This document shows, piece by piece, positions 16,331 to 24,665 of a stretch of 40,014 nt of DNA. The stretch comes from Nitrospirota bacterium (lineage in GTDB: Bacteria > Nitrospirota > Thermodesulfovibrionia > Thermodesulfovibrionales > JdFR-85): contig JAADGU010000012.1 of assembly GCA_013152195.1 (NCBI GenBank), positions 1-40,014 on the forward strand, given 5' to 3'. The notes beneath the pieces are model-generated. The model was given only the letters and a program-made list of their open reading frames with translations. It ran no database searches and was not told the DNA's origin. How positions within the stretch are numbered: position 1 is the first letter of the stretch; each line of letters starts with the position of its first letter. A program made the position numbers and the translations under genes.

Positions 16331-19158
16331 GAGGAGCAGTCAAGTGGATGGCCAGCAATCATGTGGCCGCCAACCTGCTCATGATAATCCTGGTGGCCGG
16401 TGGTCTGATCAGGATATCTTCGATTAAACAGGAGGTCTTTCCGGAGATCAGCCTGGACACCATTCAGGTCACCGTGACTTATCCCGGTGCCGGACCCGAG
16501 GAGGTGGAAGAGGGGATACTTCTTCAGATTGAAGAGAACCTTACGGGTGTGGAGGGGATAAAGGAGATCAGGTCTGTGGCCAAGGAGGGTGTTGGTACGG
16601 TCAGGGCCGAGCTTTTGCCAGGGGAAGACCCTGATCTGAAGCTTCAGGAGATAAAGAGCGAGGTGGACCGGATTATCACCTTTCCGGTGGATGCCGAGAA
16701 ACCAGTGATTACCAAGCTCCTTAACCGCTTTGAGGTGATCTCGGTCGTGGTCTACGGTGATGCCTCGGACAGGGCTCTGAGGGAGCAGGCCGAGATTATC
16801 CGTGAAGAACTGCTTGCCCATCCGGAGATTACCCAGGTTGAACTCAGTGGTGTGCGGCCTTACGAGATTGCGGTTGAGATACCGGAGGAAAATCTTCGGC
16901 GCTACAATGTAACGATGGAGCAGGTGGCTCAACAGGTGAGACTGGCCTCCATTGACCTGCCGGGAGGTACTGTCAGGACCCGGGGCTCCGAGATCCTTCT
17001 GCGCACAAAGGGCCGCCGGCATTTCGGGCCTGAATATGCTGATATAACCGTGCTCACGAGGCCGGATGGCACGAGGGTAAGGCTTGGAGATATAGCAGAA
17101 GTAAAGGATGCCTTTGCCGATACCGGGATGTTTGCCAGGTTTGACGGTAAACCCGCAGCCATGGTGAAGGTTTTTCGGGTAGGGGATCAGAAACCGATCA
17201 GGATCTCCGGGGTTGTAAAGAAGTATGTGGAGCAGAAGAGAGGCTCCCTGCCGGATTCATTGAAGATTGCCCCCTGGAACGACACCTCGGAGCTCCTTCA
17301 CAGCCGCATGAATCTGCTGGAAAAAAACGCCTTTCTCGGTCTGACCCTGGTGATTATTATTCTCGGGCTCTTTCTCGAGATCCGGCTGGCCCTTTGGGTT
17401 ATGCTCGGCATTCCCATATCCTTTCTCGGAGCTTTGCTCCTCTTTCCTTACCTGGACGTATCCATAAACATGATATCCCTGTTTGCCTTTATCCTGGCAC
17501 TGGGAATCCTGGTGGATGATGCCATCATAGTAGGAGAAAATATCTATGAGCAGCGTCAGAAGGGAAAACCCTATCTTCAGGCAGCGATAGATGGTGCCCT
17601 TGAAGTGGCTGTTCCTGTAACGTTTTCGGTCCTGACCACTGTAGCGGCCTTTCTTCCCCTGGTCTTTGTCAGCGGCATGATGGGGAAGTTTATCAGGGTT
17701 ATTCCGCTTGTGGTGATCTCTCTGATGCTCCTGTCACTTATAGAATCCCTTTTTGTGCTGCCTGCCCATCTGGCCATGGGAGGGCCGCGTCCGGTGTCGC
17801 GCGGCCTGATCGGTGCTATCGACCGGGTTCGTACCGGTTTTGGCAGGAAGCTTGACAGGTTTATAGCCGGTCCATACCAGCGTTTCCTGAGTCTCTGTCT
17901 GAGAAACCGTTATACCACTGTGGCGGCAGGTATTGCCGTCCTGCTGTTAACCGTGGGGATTGTCAAGGGGGGAATTCTGAAGTTTCATTTCATGCCTGTT
18001 GTGGACGGTGATGTGATTACCGTTTCTCTGAAGATGCCTCCCGGAACACCTGTGGAGGAAACAGCGAGGGTGCAGAAATTCCTTGAAGAGAAGGCCATGG
18101 AGGTGGTGGCTGAGTATGACAGGCAACGTCCCGGGGGCGATTCCATCCTGCGGGATGTATATGCCGTGGTGGGAGGTACCATGATTGAGGCAGGGAATGT
18201 GGGGTCGAGTGTTGATTCGAGGACCCATCTCTCTGATATGGCCCTTTTTCTGAAACAGAGCGAGGAGCGGGGCATTCCGGCAGTGGAGATTGCAAACCGT
18301 TGGCGCGCAAAGGTGGGTGAGGTCCCGGGTGTGGAATCGATTGTTTTTACGTCCAATGTTGTTCGGATGGGCGCCAATATAGACATACAGCTTGCCCACG
18401 AGGATTTTGGTGTGCTTGACCTTGCCTCGGAGCGGATTAAGGAGGCCCTGGCCCAATACCCGGGTGTCGGGGATATAGAGGATAATTATTTTAAGGGGAA
18501 ACGGGAACTCAAGTTCCGCCTTACCCCTGAGGCCCGAACCCTCGGGGTTACGGAGGAGGACCTGGGCCGGCAGATCCGGGGGGCCTTTTACGGGGCCGAG
18601 GCCCTGAGATTCCAGCGGGGGCGCAATGAGGTCAAGGTCATTGTCCGATACCCTGAAGAGGATCGAAAGAGCCTTTGGGACCTGAAATCAATGAGGATCC
18701 GTACTCCGGATGGAGGGGAGCTTCCCCTGATCAGGGCTGCCTATATTATGGAGGGACGGGGTTTTAGTGAAATCAACCGTACAGACAGGAAACGGGTAAT
18801 CAATGTCACGGCAAGCGTGGATGACAAGACAGCCAATGCCGAGGAGATACTCTCTGATCTCAAACAGGGCATTCTCAGCAGGCTGGCCAATGATTATCCG
18901 GGCCTGACCTTTGATATGGGAGGAGAAGAAAAGGAGCGGATAGAATCCATGGGGAGTATGGTTCAGGGGTTTATGCTTGCCCTGCTCGGCATGTATGCCC
19001 TGCTTGCCATCCCTTTTAAAAGTTACAGCCAGCCCCTGCTGATAATGGCTGCTATTCCTCGGTATGGTGGGCGCTGTTGCCGGGCATCTGATAATGGGGT
19101 TCAAGCTGAGCATCCTCAGCATATTTGGTATAGTTGCCCTCTCCGGGGTTGTTGTTAA
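16327..19158 (+). CDS. RND (HAE1/AcrB-like) efflux transporter, 5' fragment (frameshifted gene)
   Basis: This is the first 910 or so residues of a proton-driven RND pump in the inner membrane. TM1 (about 14-32), the first periplasmic porter domain (PEVFPEISLDTIQVTVTYPGAGPEEVEE-type start) and the TM2-6 bundle are present. TM4 carries the proton-relay pair D397/D398 in LGILVDDAIIVGENIYE. The second periplasmic domain follows. After MAAIP near 19057 the frame changes: the expected IPFG motif lacks two bases at about 19059-19060, and the rest of the last helices continues at 19064-19513. Rejoined, the protein is about 1062 residues, normal for the family. It overlaps the adaptor stop by four bases. 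Confidence 0.92.
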   Translation: MRGAVKWMASNHVAANLLMIILVAGGLIRISSIKQEVFPEISLDTIQVTVTYPGAGPEEVEEGILLQIEENLTGVEGIKEIRSVAKEGVGTVRAELLPGEDPDLKLQEIKSEVDRIITFPVDAEKPVITKLLNRFEVISVVVYGDASDRALREQAEIIREELLAHPEITQVELSGVRPYEIAVEIPEENLRRYNVTMEQVAQQVRLASIDLPGGTVRTRGSEILLRTKGRRHFGPEYADITVLTRPDGTRVRLGDIAEVKDAFADTGMFARFDGKPAAMVKVFRVGDQKPIRISGVVKKYVEQKRGSLPDSLKIAPWNDTSELLHSRMNLLEKNAFLGLTLVIIILGLFLEIRLALWVMLGIPISFLGALLLFPYLDVSINMISLFAFILALGILVDDAIIVGENIYEQRQKGKPYLQAAIDGALEVAVPVTFSVLTTVAAFLPLVFVSGMMGKFIRVIPLVVISLMLLSLIESLFVLPAHLAMGGPRPVSRGLIGAIDRVRTGFGRKLDRFIAGPYQRFLSLCLRNRYTTVAAGIAVLLLTVGIVKGGILKFHFMPVVDGDVITVSLKMPPGTPVEETARVQKFLEEKAMEVVAEYDRQRPGGDSILRDVYAVVGGTMIEAGNVGSSVDSRTHLSDMALFLKQSEERGIPAVEIANRWRAKVGEVPGVESIVFTSNVVRMGANIDIQLAHEDFGVLDLASERIKEALAQYPGVGDIEDNYFKGKRELKFRLTPEARTLGVTEEDLGRQIRGAFYGAEALRFQRGRNEVKVIVRYPEEDRKSLWDLKSMRIRTPDGGELPLIRAAYIMEGRGFSEINRTDRKRVINVTASVDDKTANAEEILSDLKQGILSRLANDYPGLTFDMGGEEKERIESMGSMVQGFMLALLGMYALLAIPFKSYSQPLLIMAAIPRYGGRCCRASDNGVQAEHPQHIWYSCPLRGCC

Positions 19159-19513
19159 TGATTCACTCCTTCTGATTGACAAGGTGAACAGGAACCGTCA
19201 GGAAGGTGCTGAACTCTTTCAGGCCGTGATTGATGGCTGCAAGCGCCGGTTCCGGCCGATCCTCCTGACGTCTCTAACAACATTTTTCGGACTGATGCCC
19301 ATGATACTGGAGACGAGCGTACAGGCCCAGTTCCTCATCCCCATGGCGATCAGCCTTGCTTTCGGGATACTCTTTGCTACAGGGATTACCCTGCTGCTTA
19401 TCCCCTCTCTTTATCTTGTCCTGGAAGATGTGCATAAACTCTTCAGGCTGCGCTCCATTCATACAGCTTCCCGCAATGAAATTGAAGAGAGTGAAGGTGC
19501 TCCCCGGTCATAA
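19064..19513 (+). CDS. RND efflux transporter, 3' fragment (TM10-TM12)
   Basis: This is the C-terminal 149 residues of the same pump in the +1 frame: MVGAVAGHLIMGF, then GIVALSGVVVNDSLLLIDKVN (TM10) and RRFRPILLTSLTTFFGLMPM (TM11), and the last helix. It is a continuation and not a separate gene; homology is seamless if two bases are restored after CCT at 19057-19059. Reading past the frameshift, the stop TAA lies at 19511-19513, so the reading frame overlaps the convergent diguanylate cyclase stop by six bases. A two-base deletion in a strongly conserved motif looks like a sequence error or a very recent mutation. Confidence 0.88.
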   Translation: MVGAVAGHLIMGFKLSILSIFGIVALSGVVVNDSLLLIDKVNRNRQEGAELFQAVIDGCKRRFRPILLTSLTTFFGLMPMILETSVQAQFLIPMAISLAFGILFATGITLLLIPSLYLVLEDVHKLFRLRSIHTASRNEIEESEGAPRS

Positions 19514-20785
19514 TTCATCTGCGCCGGGAATTGTAACCCTGTTGCAAGGATTTTTCCCTCTCGTAAACCTGTATACCCTGTTGCGGCCCCCGTTTTTTGC
19601 GCAATACAGGGCCCGGTCCGCTGCTTTTATCAGTTCGTCTTTTGTATCAGCGTCTTCCGGAAAGGAGGCTATACCGATACTTATGGTTAGTGAGACGGTT
19701 TTACCCTCTACGAAAAAGGGGTGGCTTGCCACTGAAGAGCGCAGCCTTTCCGCCACCAGTTCAGCCTGCTTCAATGGCGTATCAGGGAGAATTACAGTGA
19801 ATTCCTCTCCCCCGTACCTGGCAGGGATATCTACACTACGGACGAGATTCCTGATAAGTCTTCCAATTGTTCTCAGGGCCTCATCCCCTGACATGTGACC
19901 GTAGGTATCATTAAAGCGTTTGAAGTGGTCGATGTCTGTCATGAGGAGAGAAAGCGTTTTTGTGTATCTCTTTGCCCTCAGAAACTCATGTTCAAGACGG
20001 TTGTGGAATTCCCTGTAGTTGTATAGTCCGGTAAGGCCGTCATGGGTGGCAAGTTCCTGTACTTTCTCATAAAGTCTGGCCTTTTCGATACGCAGTCCGA
20101 GGTAGTTCCCTATTGACGAGAAGATGCTAACATCTGAGGCGAGATGCAGATAACCAGGGGGGACAAAATACAGATAAATGAGACCCAAAACCTTGTCCCC
20201 GGACTTCAGCGGAATGCTGACATGGGCATGGTCCTCCTCCTTGCAGGCCGGGAGCATTCCTCCGTGATGTATTTCAGCCCGGCAGTAAGGGATTATATCG
20301 ACTTCCCCGGACTGTGCAGCCAGACCGCATATGCACTTGCCCAGGGGTATCCTTCCCCTGCAGCCCAGGGCTTCAGGGGAGATCCCTGAGGATGTGAAGT
20401 GAACGAGTTCTTCAGTTGCCTCATCAGTAAGGAATATGCCCCCGCTTATTTTTACCTCCCTGCCCACAGCCTTTTCCAGGGATTCCAGGGATCCGATGAT
20501 GGCTTTAAGGCTGTACTTAAGGATGTCCTTGATGCTGAGGTGTTTGCTTGCTACTGCAATAATTTCGTTAAAGGCCTTCAGTTCCCTTATCTCCAGGCCC
20601 TTCTTCAGGATCACCTCTGACCTTTTGGAGAGTTCGTTGAGGAGTCTTTCCTGTTCCCTGATGCTGGATAGCAACAGCTTTTCGTTTATTTCTGTCAGTC
20701 TTTTAACTTTCTCGAGCTCGAGCTTCAGGGAGTTGATTTCCCGGTCTTTTTTTGTCAGGTCGTTATCTTTTTCGTGATCTTTCAT
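19508..20785 (-). CDS. GAF-domain diguanylate cyclase (GGDEF)
   Basis: This roughly 425-residue cytoplasmic enzyme makes cyclic di-GMP. An N-terminal coiled coil (about 5-60) leads to a GAF-like sensor with several cysteines (about 70-245; GRIPLGKCICGLAAQSGEVDIIPYC). The C-terminal GGDEF domain has an active GGEEF signature (325-329) and the allosteric product-inhibition site RSVD (316-319). The start at 20785 was chosen because AGGA lies five bases upstream and the gap to the V4R stop is 19 bases; an upstream in-frame ATG at 20869 would run into that gene. It closes an operon with UspA and V4R proteins and ends convergently with the RND pump. Confidence 0.92.
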   Translation of the reverse strand: MKDHEKDNDLTKKDREINSLKLELEKVKRLTEINEKLLLSSIREQERLLNELSKRSEVILKKGLEIRELKAFNEIIAVASKHLSIKDILKYSLKAIIGSLESLEKAVGREVKISGGIFLTDEATEELVHFTSSGISPEALGCRGRIPLGKCICGLAAQSGEVDIIPYCRAEIHHGGMLPACKEEDHAHVSIPLKSGDKVLGLIYLYFVPPGYLHLASDVSIFSSIGNYLGLRIEKARLYEKVQELATHDGLTGLYNYREFHNRLEHEFLRAKRYTKTLSLLMTDIDHFKRFNDTYGHMSGDEALRTIGRLIRNLVRSVDIPARYGGEEFTVILPDTPLKQAELVAERLRSSVASHPFFVEGKTVSLTISIGIASFPEDADTKDELIKAADRALYCAKNGGRNRVYRFTRGKNPCNRVTIPGADEL

Positions 20786-20804
20786 GGAATCCTGACAGTC
20801 AGAT

Positions 20805-21260
20805 TCATAACAGATGGATCTGGAATTCGCAGTAATCAAAGCCTGATGTATGGCTTTTGGTCTGAACACCCTTTGTGGGCCTTTTCAGTACCCTCTCCAT
20901 GGCTCCCGCAATAATTCCCCCTTCAAAATGGCAGATCATCTTACCAATATCGGGCAGGCCGGAGCAGGTTATGCATTCATCGAGTCTGATAACAATCCTG
21001 TCGTCAGATGATTCCACAACCGTCAGAATGCCGATCTTCAGCTTCTTAAGGAGCGTGCCAAGCTCATCGACCGTGTTTACCTCAAGCTCAACACCGAGTT
21101 CTTTCCCGGCCAGATACAGGGTATAACCCGAGCCTTCACCCAGGATGCTATACATTCCGATTATTCTCAGCAGCCGAAATACCTCAACCGGAACCTCATC
21201 GCCAAGAGTTGGCCTTTTTGTTTTGCTGATATCCTCAAGCTTCACTTTTTTAATGTTCAT
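20805..21260 (-). CDS. V4R-domain (4-vinyl reductase-like) sensor protein
   Basis: This 151-residue protein is essentially a single V4R domain, recognised from the ECITCSGLP-to-CHFEGGIIAGAMERVL block and the terminal SGFDYCEFQI. Four cysteines (C96, C99, C110, C144) are placed as in family members thought to bind metal or a small hydrophobic ligand. V4R domains are usually input modules for signalling proteins. Here the domain stands alone between a universal stress protein (32-base gap) and a diguanylate cyclase (19-base gap), so it may supply a ligand signal to c-di-GMP synthesis. That link is inference. Confidence 0.85.
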   Translation of the reverse strand: MNIKKVKLEDISKTKRPTLGDEVPVEVFRLLRIIGMYSILGEGSGYTLYLAGKELGVELEVNTVDELGTLLKKLKIGILTVVESSDDRIVIRLDECITCSGLPDIGKMICHFEGGIIAGAMERVLKRPTKGVQTKSHTSGFDYCEFQIHLL

Positions 21261-21292
21261 TGTTCACCTTCTGTTTCTGAGTTTAAGTTGCC

Positions 21293-22183
21293 TTAACTTG
21301 TCTTTCCAACCAACACCGGGCATTGACTGTGGCTGATTATCCTTCTTGATACGCTGCCCAGCATTCCCTTTATTCCCGTCAGACCTCTGCAACCGACAGC
21401 AATCAGGTCCACTCCAAATACACCTGCTGCGTTGAGTATCTCTATTGAGGGGTCCCCAATCTTTGTAATCCCCTCAATCTTATTGAATTTCTTGCTCAGG
21501 TATGGCCGGGCTTTCTCAATAATCCTGGATGATTCTTCAAACTCCAATGTCCTGGCCTTGGCTACTTCTTCTTTGATCTTATCATTTATTTCCATAATAA
21601 ACCTTTCCGGTATATCAGAGATGGCTGAACGGAGTACATTTATGATGATTACTTCGGCATCATCAGGGAACGGGATCGAGGCAAGAAATGCAGCAGTTGC
21701 ATGAGCTGAGTCAGAACCGTCTGTGGCAAAGAGAACCCTCATCCTGTCAGGTATCTCCCGAAGTGGAGGTTTGGTTACAAGGACAGGCTTTGGTGAGTTG
21801 ATTGCAACCGACCTGGTTACACTCCCGATGAAGAGCGATTTGACACCCTTTATTCCACGTGCGCCCATGACTATCAGGTCGACATCGGAAGCCACTGCTG
21901 CTTCGATAATTGCCTTGTCAGGGAAACCTTCGACAAGGGCCGTACTGATTCTTGCTTCTGCAGGTTTTAAAATATCGACCGCTGAATCGAGTATTTGCGG
22001 GGCAATCTTTTCTTTAAAATATTTAAGACTTATATAATAGGATTCCCTGTCATCATGATAGGGGCCCCAGCTTAATACATGGAGGACGATAATCTCATCA
22101 TCTGACGATAAGTTGAGTCTGGATAAGAATCCTGCCGCACCTTCTGAACATGCCGACCCGTCTGTGGCAAGCAATATCTTCAT
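21293..22183 (-). CDS. Tandem universal stress protein (UspA x2)
   Basis: This 296-residue protein has two Usp domains (about 1-140 and 147-296). Each begins with an LLATDGS or LFATDGS strand-loop and ends with an ATP-binding signature: GARGIKGVKSLFIGSVTRSV in the first and GCRGLTGIKGMLGSVSRRI in the second. Both keep the GxxG-9x-G(S/T) pattern, so ATP binding is likely. A GAGGAGGGAAAG-type ribosome site precedes the ATG. It is the first gene of the UspA-V4R-GGDEF operon. Such proteins help cells cope with starvation or redox stress; the exact role here is unknown. Confidence 0.95.
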   Translation of the reverse strand: MKILLATDGSACSEGAAGFLSRLNLSSDDEIIVLHVLSWGPYHDDRESYYISLKYFKEKIAPQILDSAVDILKPAEARISTALVEGFPDKAIIEAAVASDVDLIVMGARGIKGVKSLFIGSVTRSVAINSPKPVLVTKPPLREIPDRMRVLFATDGSDSAHATAAFLASIPFPDDAEVIIINVLRSAISDIPERFIMEINDKIKEEVAKARTLEFEESSRIIEKARPYLSKKFNKIEGITKIGDPSIEILNAAGVFGVDLIAVGCRGLTGIKGMLGSVSRRIISHSQCPVLVGKTS

Positions 22184-22285
22184 CTTTCCCTCCTCCTGAC
22201 TTGTTTATCTATTTCAATCATAGCACACACTTTGGCTGATGACAAGAAGCGCATGGCTATATATATGTCGTTGCAAGGCTATATA

Positions 22286-22435
22286 GCTGGAAAGGGAGAC
22301 GGGTATAGAGTTTTCACTCATTCTCGTTCCGGCGTCCGGCCGGGACTCCGAGGAATTTATCACGTCTCACCATCCGGGTGAGACAAAAGTGATAATTGAA
22401 ACCGTTCAAACTCTATACCCGTCTCCCTTTCCAGC
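22286..22435 (+). repeat. Structured intergenic element, copy 2 (perfect 28-bp outer stem)
   Basis: Positions 22286-22313 and 22408-22435 are perfect inverted repeats of 28 bp. Inside, hairpin A pairs TTCCGGC (22327-22333) with GCCGGGA (22339-22345, one G-U pair) on CTCG/CGAG (22323-22326 / 22349-22352). Hairpin B pairs GTCTCACC (22364-22371) with GGTGAGAC (22377-22384) around the loop ATCCG, supported by TATCAC/GTGATA (22358-22363 / 22389-22394). CACTCATTCTCG (22315-22326) and ACCGTTCA (22401-22408) match copy 1 at 10904-11035. The same fold with different helix sequences argues for selection on structure. It lies in the same orientation as copy 1 and about 305 bases before mnmA. Confidence 0.8.
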
Positions 22436-22678
22436 AGTTGAGATGTTTTCTATCGACAACCCCGGGGATAGAGTGAAAAGGTTTTTAAACATGATCCCCT
22501 TGTATGTCTGTTTCCTGTGAAGCATTAAGCTATTGAAAATCAAGGGATATGGTATCATTATACTCCTCGCTATATTTCGTTTCTGCTTGCCGGGGCAGGG
22601 TTATTGAACCGGCAAACAAATAAACAGTTTCAAGCGGGTTAAAAGTTTCTTGTACAAACAGAAAAAACGATATATGTC

Positions 22679-22699
22679 ATTCTGAATTTATTTCAGAAT
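22679..22699. repeat. Small REP-like hairpin
   Basis: ATTCTGAA (22679-22686) and TTCAGAAT (22692-22699) form an 8-bp stem with the loop TTTAT. The wording (GTCATTCTGAA...TTCAGAATCT) resembles short dispersed palindromes seen between genes in many bacteria. It lies about 40 bases before mnmA, in its probable 5' leader. Confidence 0.5.
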
Positions 22700-22739
22700 C
22701 TCTATTGTCTGGTTACACCATAGAAAGAGGGTAAGGAAA

Positions 22740-23795
22740 ATGGCAAAGGTAGTGGTTGGAATGAGCGGAGGAGTGGATTCCTCTGTTACGGCATATTTGC
22801 TCAAAGAGCAGGGCCATGAAGTAGCAGGGATCAGCTTTATGCTGTGGGAGGCCCGGGAGAGGACGGACTTCAGGACGTGTTGTTCCCTTGAGGCAATAAA
22901 CGGGGCGGCTGAGACGGCAAAGGCACTCGGAATTACTCACAGGGTGATTGATGTCAGGGGGGATTTTATAGATAAGGTCATAGAGCCGTTTGTCGATGGT
23001 TATCTGCACGGAATAACACCAAATCCCTGTGTGCTCTGTAATCTCCATATCAAGTTCCCTTATCTTCTGAAAGAGGCCGAGAGAATCGGCGCTGAATTTA
23101 TTTCCACCGGGCATTATGCAAGGGTGGAGAGGGTTGACGGGCATTGTCTCCTGAAAAAAGGGGTTGATCCGGTCAAGGACCAGACGTATTTTCTTTATGT
23201 GCTGAACCGGGACACCCTGTCCAGGCTGCTCTTCCCCCTGGGACTTTACACAAAAGAGAGTGTGAGGGAGATTGCAAGGGGACTGAAACTCCCTGCTGCG
23301 CAAAGACCCGAGAGTGTGGAGATATGCTTTATCCCGGAAGGTGACTATCCGTCTTTTATCAGCAATCTCGTTCCCGAAGCAGTAAAACCAGGCCCGGTTA
23401 TAGGGCCTGAAGGCAATGTGCTGGGTACGCATAAGGGGATATTTAATTATACCGTGGGACAGAGGCGGGGGCTTAATATCTCTTCTGCCGAACCACTCTA
23501 TGTGATAAAGATAGACCCTGAAAACAATGCAATTCATGTGGGGTCAAGGGAGATGGCATTTAAAAGGGAGATGAAGGTGGGGGATTTGAACTGGATTGCT
23601 CCGCCTGTTAACAGGGTAACGGCAAAGATCCGCTCCATGATGAGGGATGAGGCAGCAGTGCTCTTAATGGAAGAGAGCGGGGATATGGTAAAACTGGTCT
23701 TTGACGAACCCCAGTGGGCTCCTGCCCCCGGGCAGAATGCCGTCTTTTACAGAGGTGATGTGGTGCTTGGCGGAGGAATCATTCAGCGGGATTAA
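22740..23795 (+). CDS. mnmA: tRNA-specific 2-thiouridylase MnmA
   Basis: This 351-residue enzyme puts sulfur on uridine 34 of tRNA-Lys, -Glu and -Gln, using ATP to activate the base. The N-terminal PP-loop SGGVDSS (about 9-15) binds ATP. The catalytic C100 sits in NPCVLCN and the partner C196 in ESVEICFIPEGDY. The central GHYARVE, TVGQRRGL and C-terminal beta-barrel motifs are complete. The ATG follows GTAAGGAAA, a moderate ribosome site. It stands alone on the plus strand between two minus-strand genes, after a long spacer with a structured repeat and before a nested palindrome that may terminate it. Confidence 0.97.
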   Translation: MAKVVVGMSGGVDSSVTAYLLKEQGHEVAGISFMLWEARERTDFRTCCSLEAINGAAETAKALGITHRVIDVRGDFIDKVIEPFVDGYLHGITPNPCVLCNLHIKFPYLLKEAERIGAEFISTGHYARVERVDGHCLLKKGVDPVKDQTYFLYVLNRDTLSRLLFPLGLYTKESVREIARGLKLPAAQRPESVEICFIPEGDYPSFISNLVPEAVKPGPVIGPEGNVLGTHKGIFNYTVGQRRGLNISSAEPLYVIKIDPENNAIHVGSREMAFKREMKVGDLNWIAPPVNRVTAKIRSMMRDEAAVLLMEESGDMVKLVFDEPQWAPAPGQNAVFYRGDVVLGGGIIQRD

Positions 23796-23801
23796 ATAGA
23801 A

Positions 23802-23938
23802 TCTGTGTATAAACATCACAATTGAGCCGTCATTCCCGCAGTCTGTTGAGCGGGAATCCAGTCTTTGCAGTGAGTTCTGGATACCCCGAACGTTTTCGGG
23901 ACATGACTAAAATAAAAAAACATTAGTTTATACACAGA
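23802..23938. repeat. Nested inverted-repeat element between mnmA and the Crp/Fnr gene
   Basis: The 13-bp perfect inverted repeats TCTGTGTATAAAC (23802-23814) and GTTTATACACAGA (23926-23938) enclose smaller palindromes. These are ATTCCCGC/GCGGGAAT around a 10-base loop, CCCGAA/TTCGGG around CGTT, and GTCAT/ATGAC as an intermediate pair. The inner GTCATTCCCGC...GCGGGAATCCAG wording resembles a widespread REP-type repeat family. The element fills the space between convergent mnmA and the Crp/Fnr gene and could end transcription from both sides. Terminal repeats without a transposase would also fit a MITE. Confidence 0.65.
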
Positions 23939-23954
23939 CATTAAATAAGTGCAC

Positions 23955-24665
23955 TTAATCTGTAAGCTCATCAATATCTTCAAACAGCTTGGGAGATAAC
24001 ATAAACAGATCCCCGTTTTCAGTTATAAGATTACCTGACACGAGCCTTTTTATAACTTTCGAGATGGATTCCCTTGATGCCCCGATTCTCTCTGCAATTT
24101 CCTTATGTGTTCGTTTCTTGATCAGGTAGAAGCCGTTTTTTTTCTTCTTCCCCTCGTCTTTTATAAGCTTCTTGAATAACTTGACCAATCTTTGATGGAC
24201 AGCAAGGAAGGCAAGACTTTCCTCCCTTTCGGTTGCATTTCTCAGTCTCTGCACAAGAGACTTCAGAAGATCGATTGCAATCTCGGGGTCCTCTTTAATT
24301 GCATCAAGAAACCTGTTTCTCTCTAAAACTGCAAAGATTGAATCCTCTTCTGCTGTGACTGAAGCAGAACGCGGATTACCATCAATAAGGCTCATTTCCC
24401 CAAAAAAATCACCCGGGTTGAGATCTGTCAGTACAAACTCGTCTCCCTCCTCGCTCAACAGGGTTACTTTGACCTTGCCCTCAAGAATTATGTACATATC
24501 GGTGCTCTTGTCAGTCTGATAAAATACCGTTTCTCCTGCACGAAAAGTATGAATGGTAAAGTCATTAATTATCTGCTCCACACGTTTATCCGAAAGATTT
24601 CTGAATGCAGGAATTTCCTTCAGGAACTTCCCGACAAGAAGCTTGTCCTTTTCTTTTAAGATCAT
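23955..24665 (-). CDS. Crp/Fnr-family transcriptional regulator
   Basis: This 236-residue protein has an N-terminal cyclic-nucleotide-binding domain (about 15-135; GETVFYQTDKSTDMYIILEGKVKVTLL and LNPGDFFGEMSLIDGNPRSASVTAEE). A dimerisation helix and a winged helix-turn-helix follow (about 155-225; THKEIAERIGASRESISKVIKRLV). The GEMSLIDGNPRSA motif matches the phosphate-binding cassette, so cAMP or a related nucleotide could be the ligand. There is no FNR-type N-terminal cysteine cluster. It is divergent from the CHASE2 nucleotide cyclase across a 352-base spacer, an arrangement that suggests it may sense that enzyme's product. This is inference. Confidence 0.93.
   Translation of the reverse strand: MILKEKDKLLVGKFLKEIPAFRNLSDKRVEQIINDFTIHTFRAGETVFYQTDKSTDMYIILEGKVKVTLLSEEGDEFVLTDLNPGDFFGEMSLIDGNPRSASVTAEEDSIFAVLERNRFLDAIKEDPEIAIDLLKSLVQRLRNATEREESLAFLAVHQRLVKLFKKLIKDEGKKKKNGFYLIKKRTHKEIAERIGASRESISKVIKRLVSGNLITENGDLFMLSPKLFEDIDELTD

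Larger units (their letters stand above)
22184..22739. other. Gene-free divergent spacer between uspA and mnmA
   Basis: No convincing coding frame or tRNA is seen in these 556 bases. The region holds the large structured element at 22286-22435, a 7-bp hairpin TTGCCGG/CCGGCAA (22587-22593 / 22609-22615), and a short REP-like hairpin at 22679-22699. Possible promoter pieces (TTGAAA at 22533, TATACT at 22559) are badly spaced, so the mnmA promoter is not fixed. Confidence 0.6.

Noticed and set aside
16015..17022. Open frame of 335 codons on the minus strand
   Set aside because: It is antisense to the adaptor and RND genes, whose conserved motifs fill the plus strand; its composition is that of a shadow frame.
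20786..20869. N-terminal extension of the diguanylate cyclase to ATG at 20869
   Set aside because: It would overlap the V4R gene by 65 bases, and a ribosome site fits the ATG at 20785.
22184..22739. A small gene or tRNA in the uspA-mnmA spacer
   Set aside because: No open frame has a ribosome site plus family motif, and no cloverleaf was found; palindromic repeats explain much of the structure.
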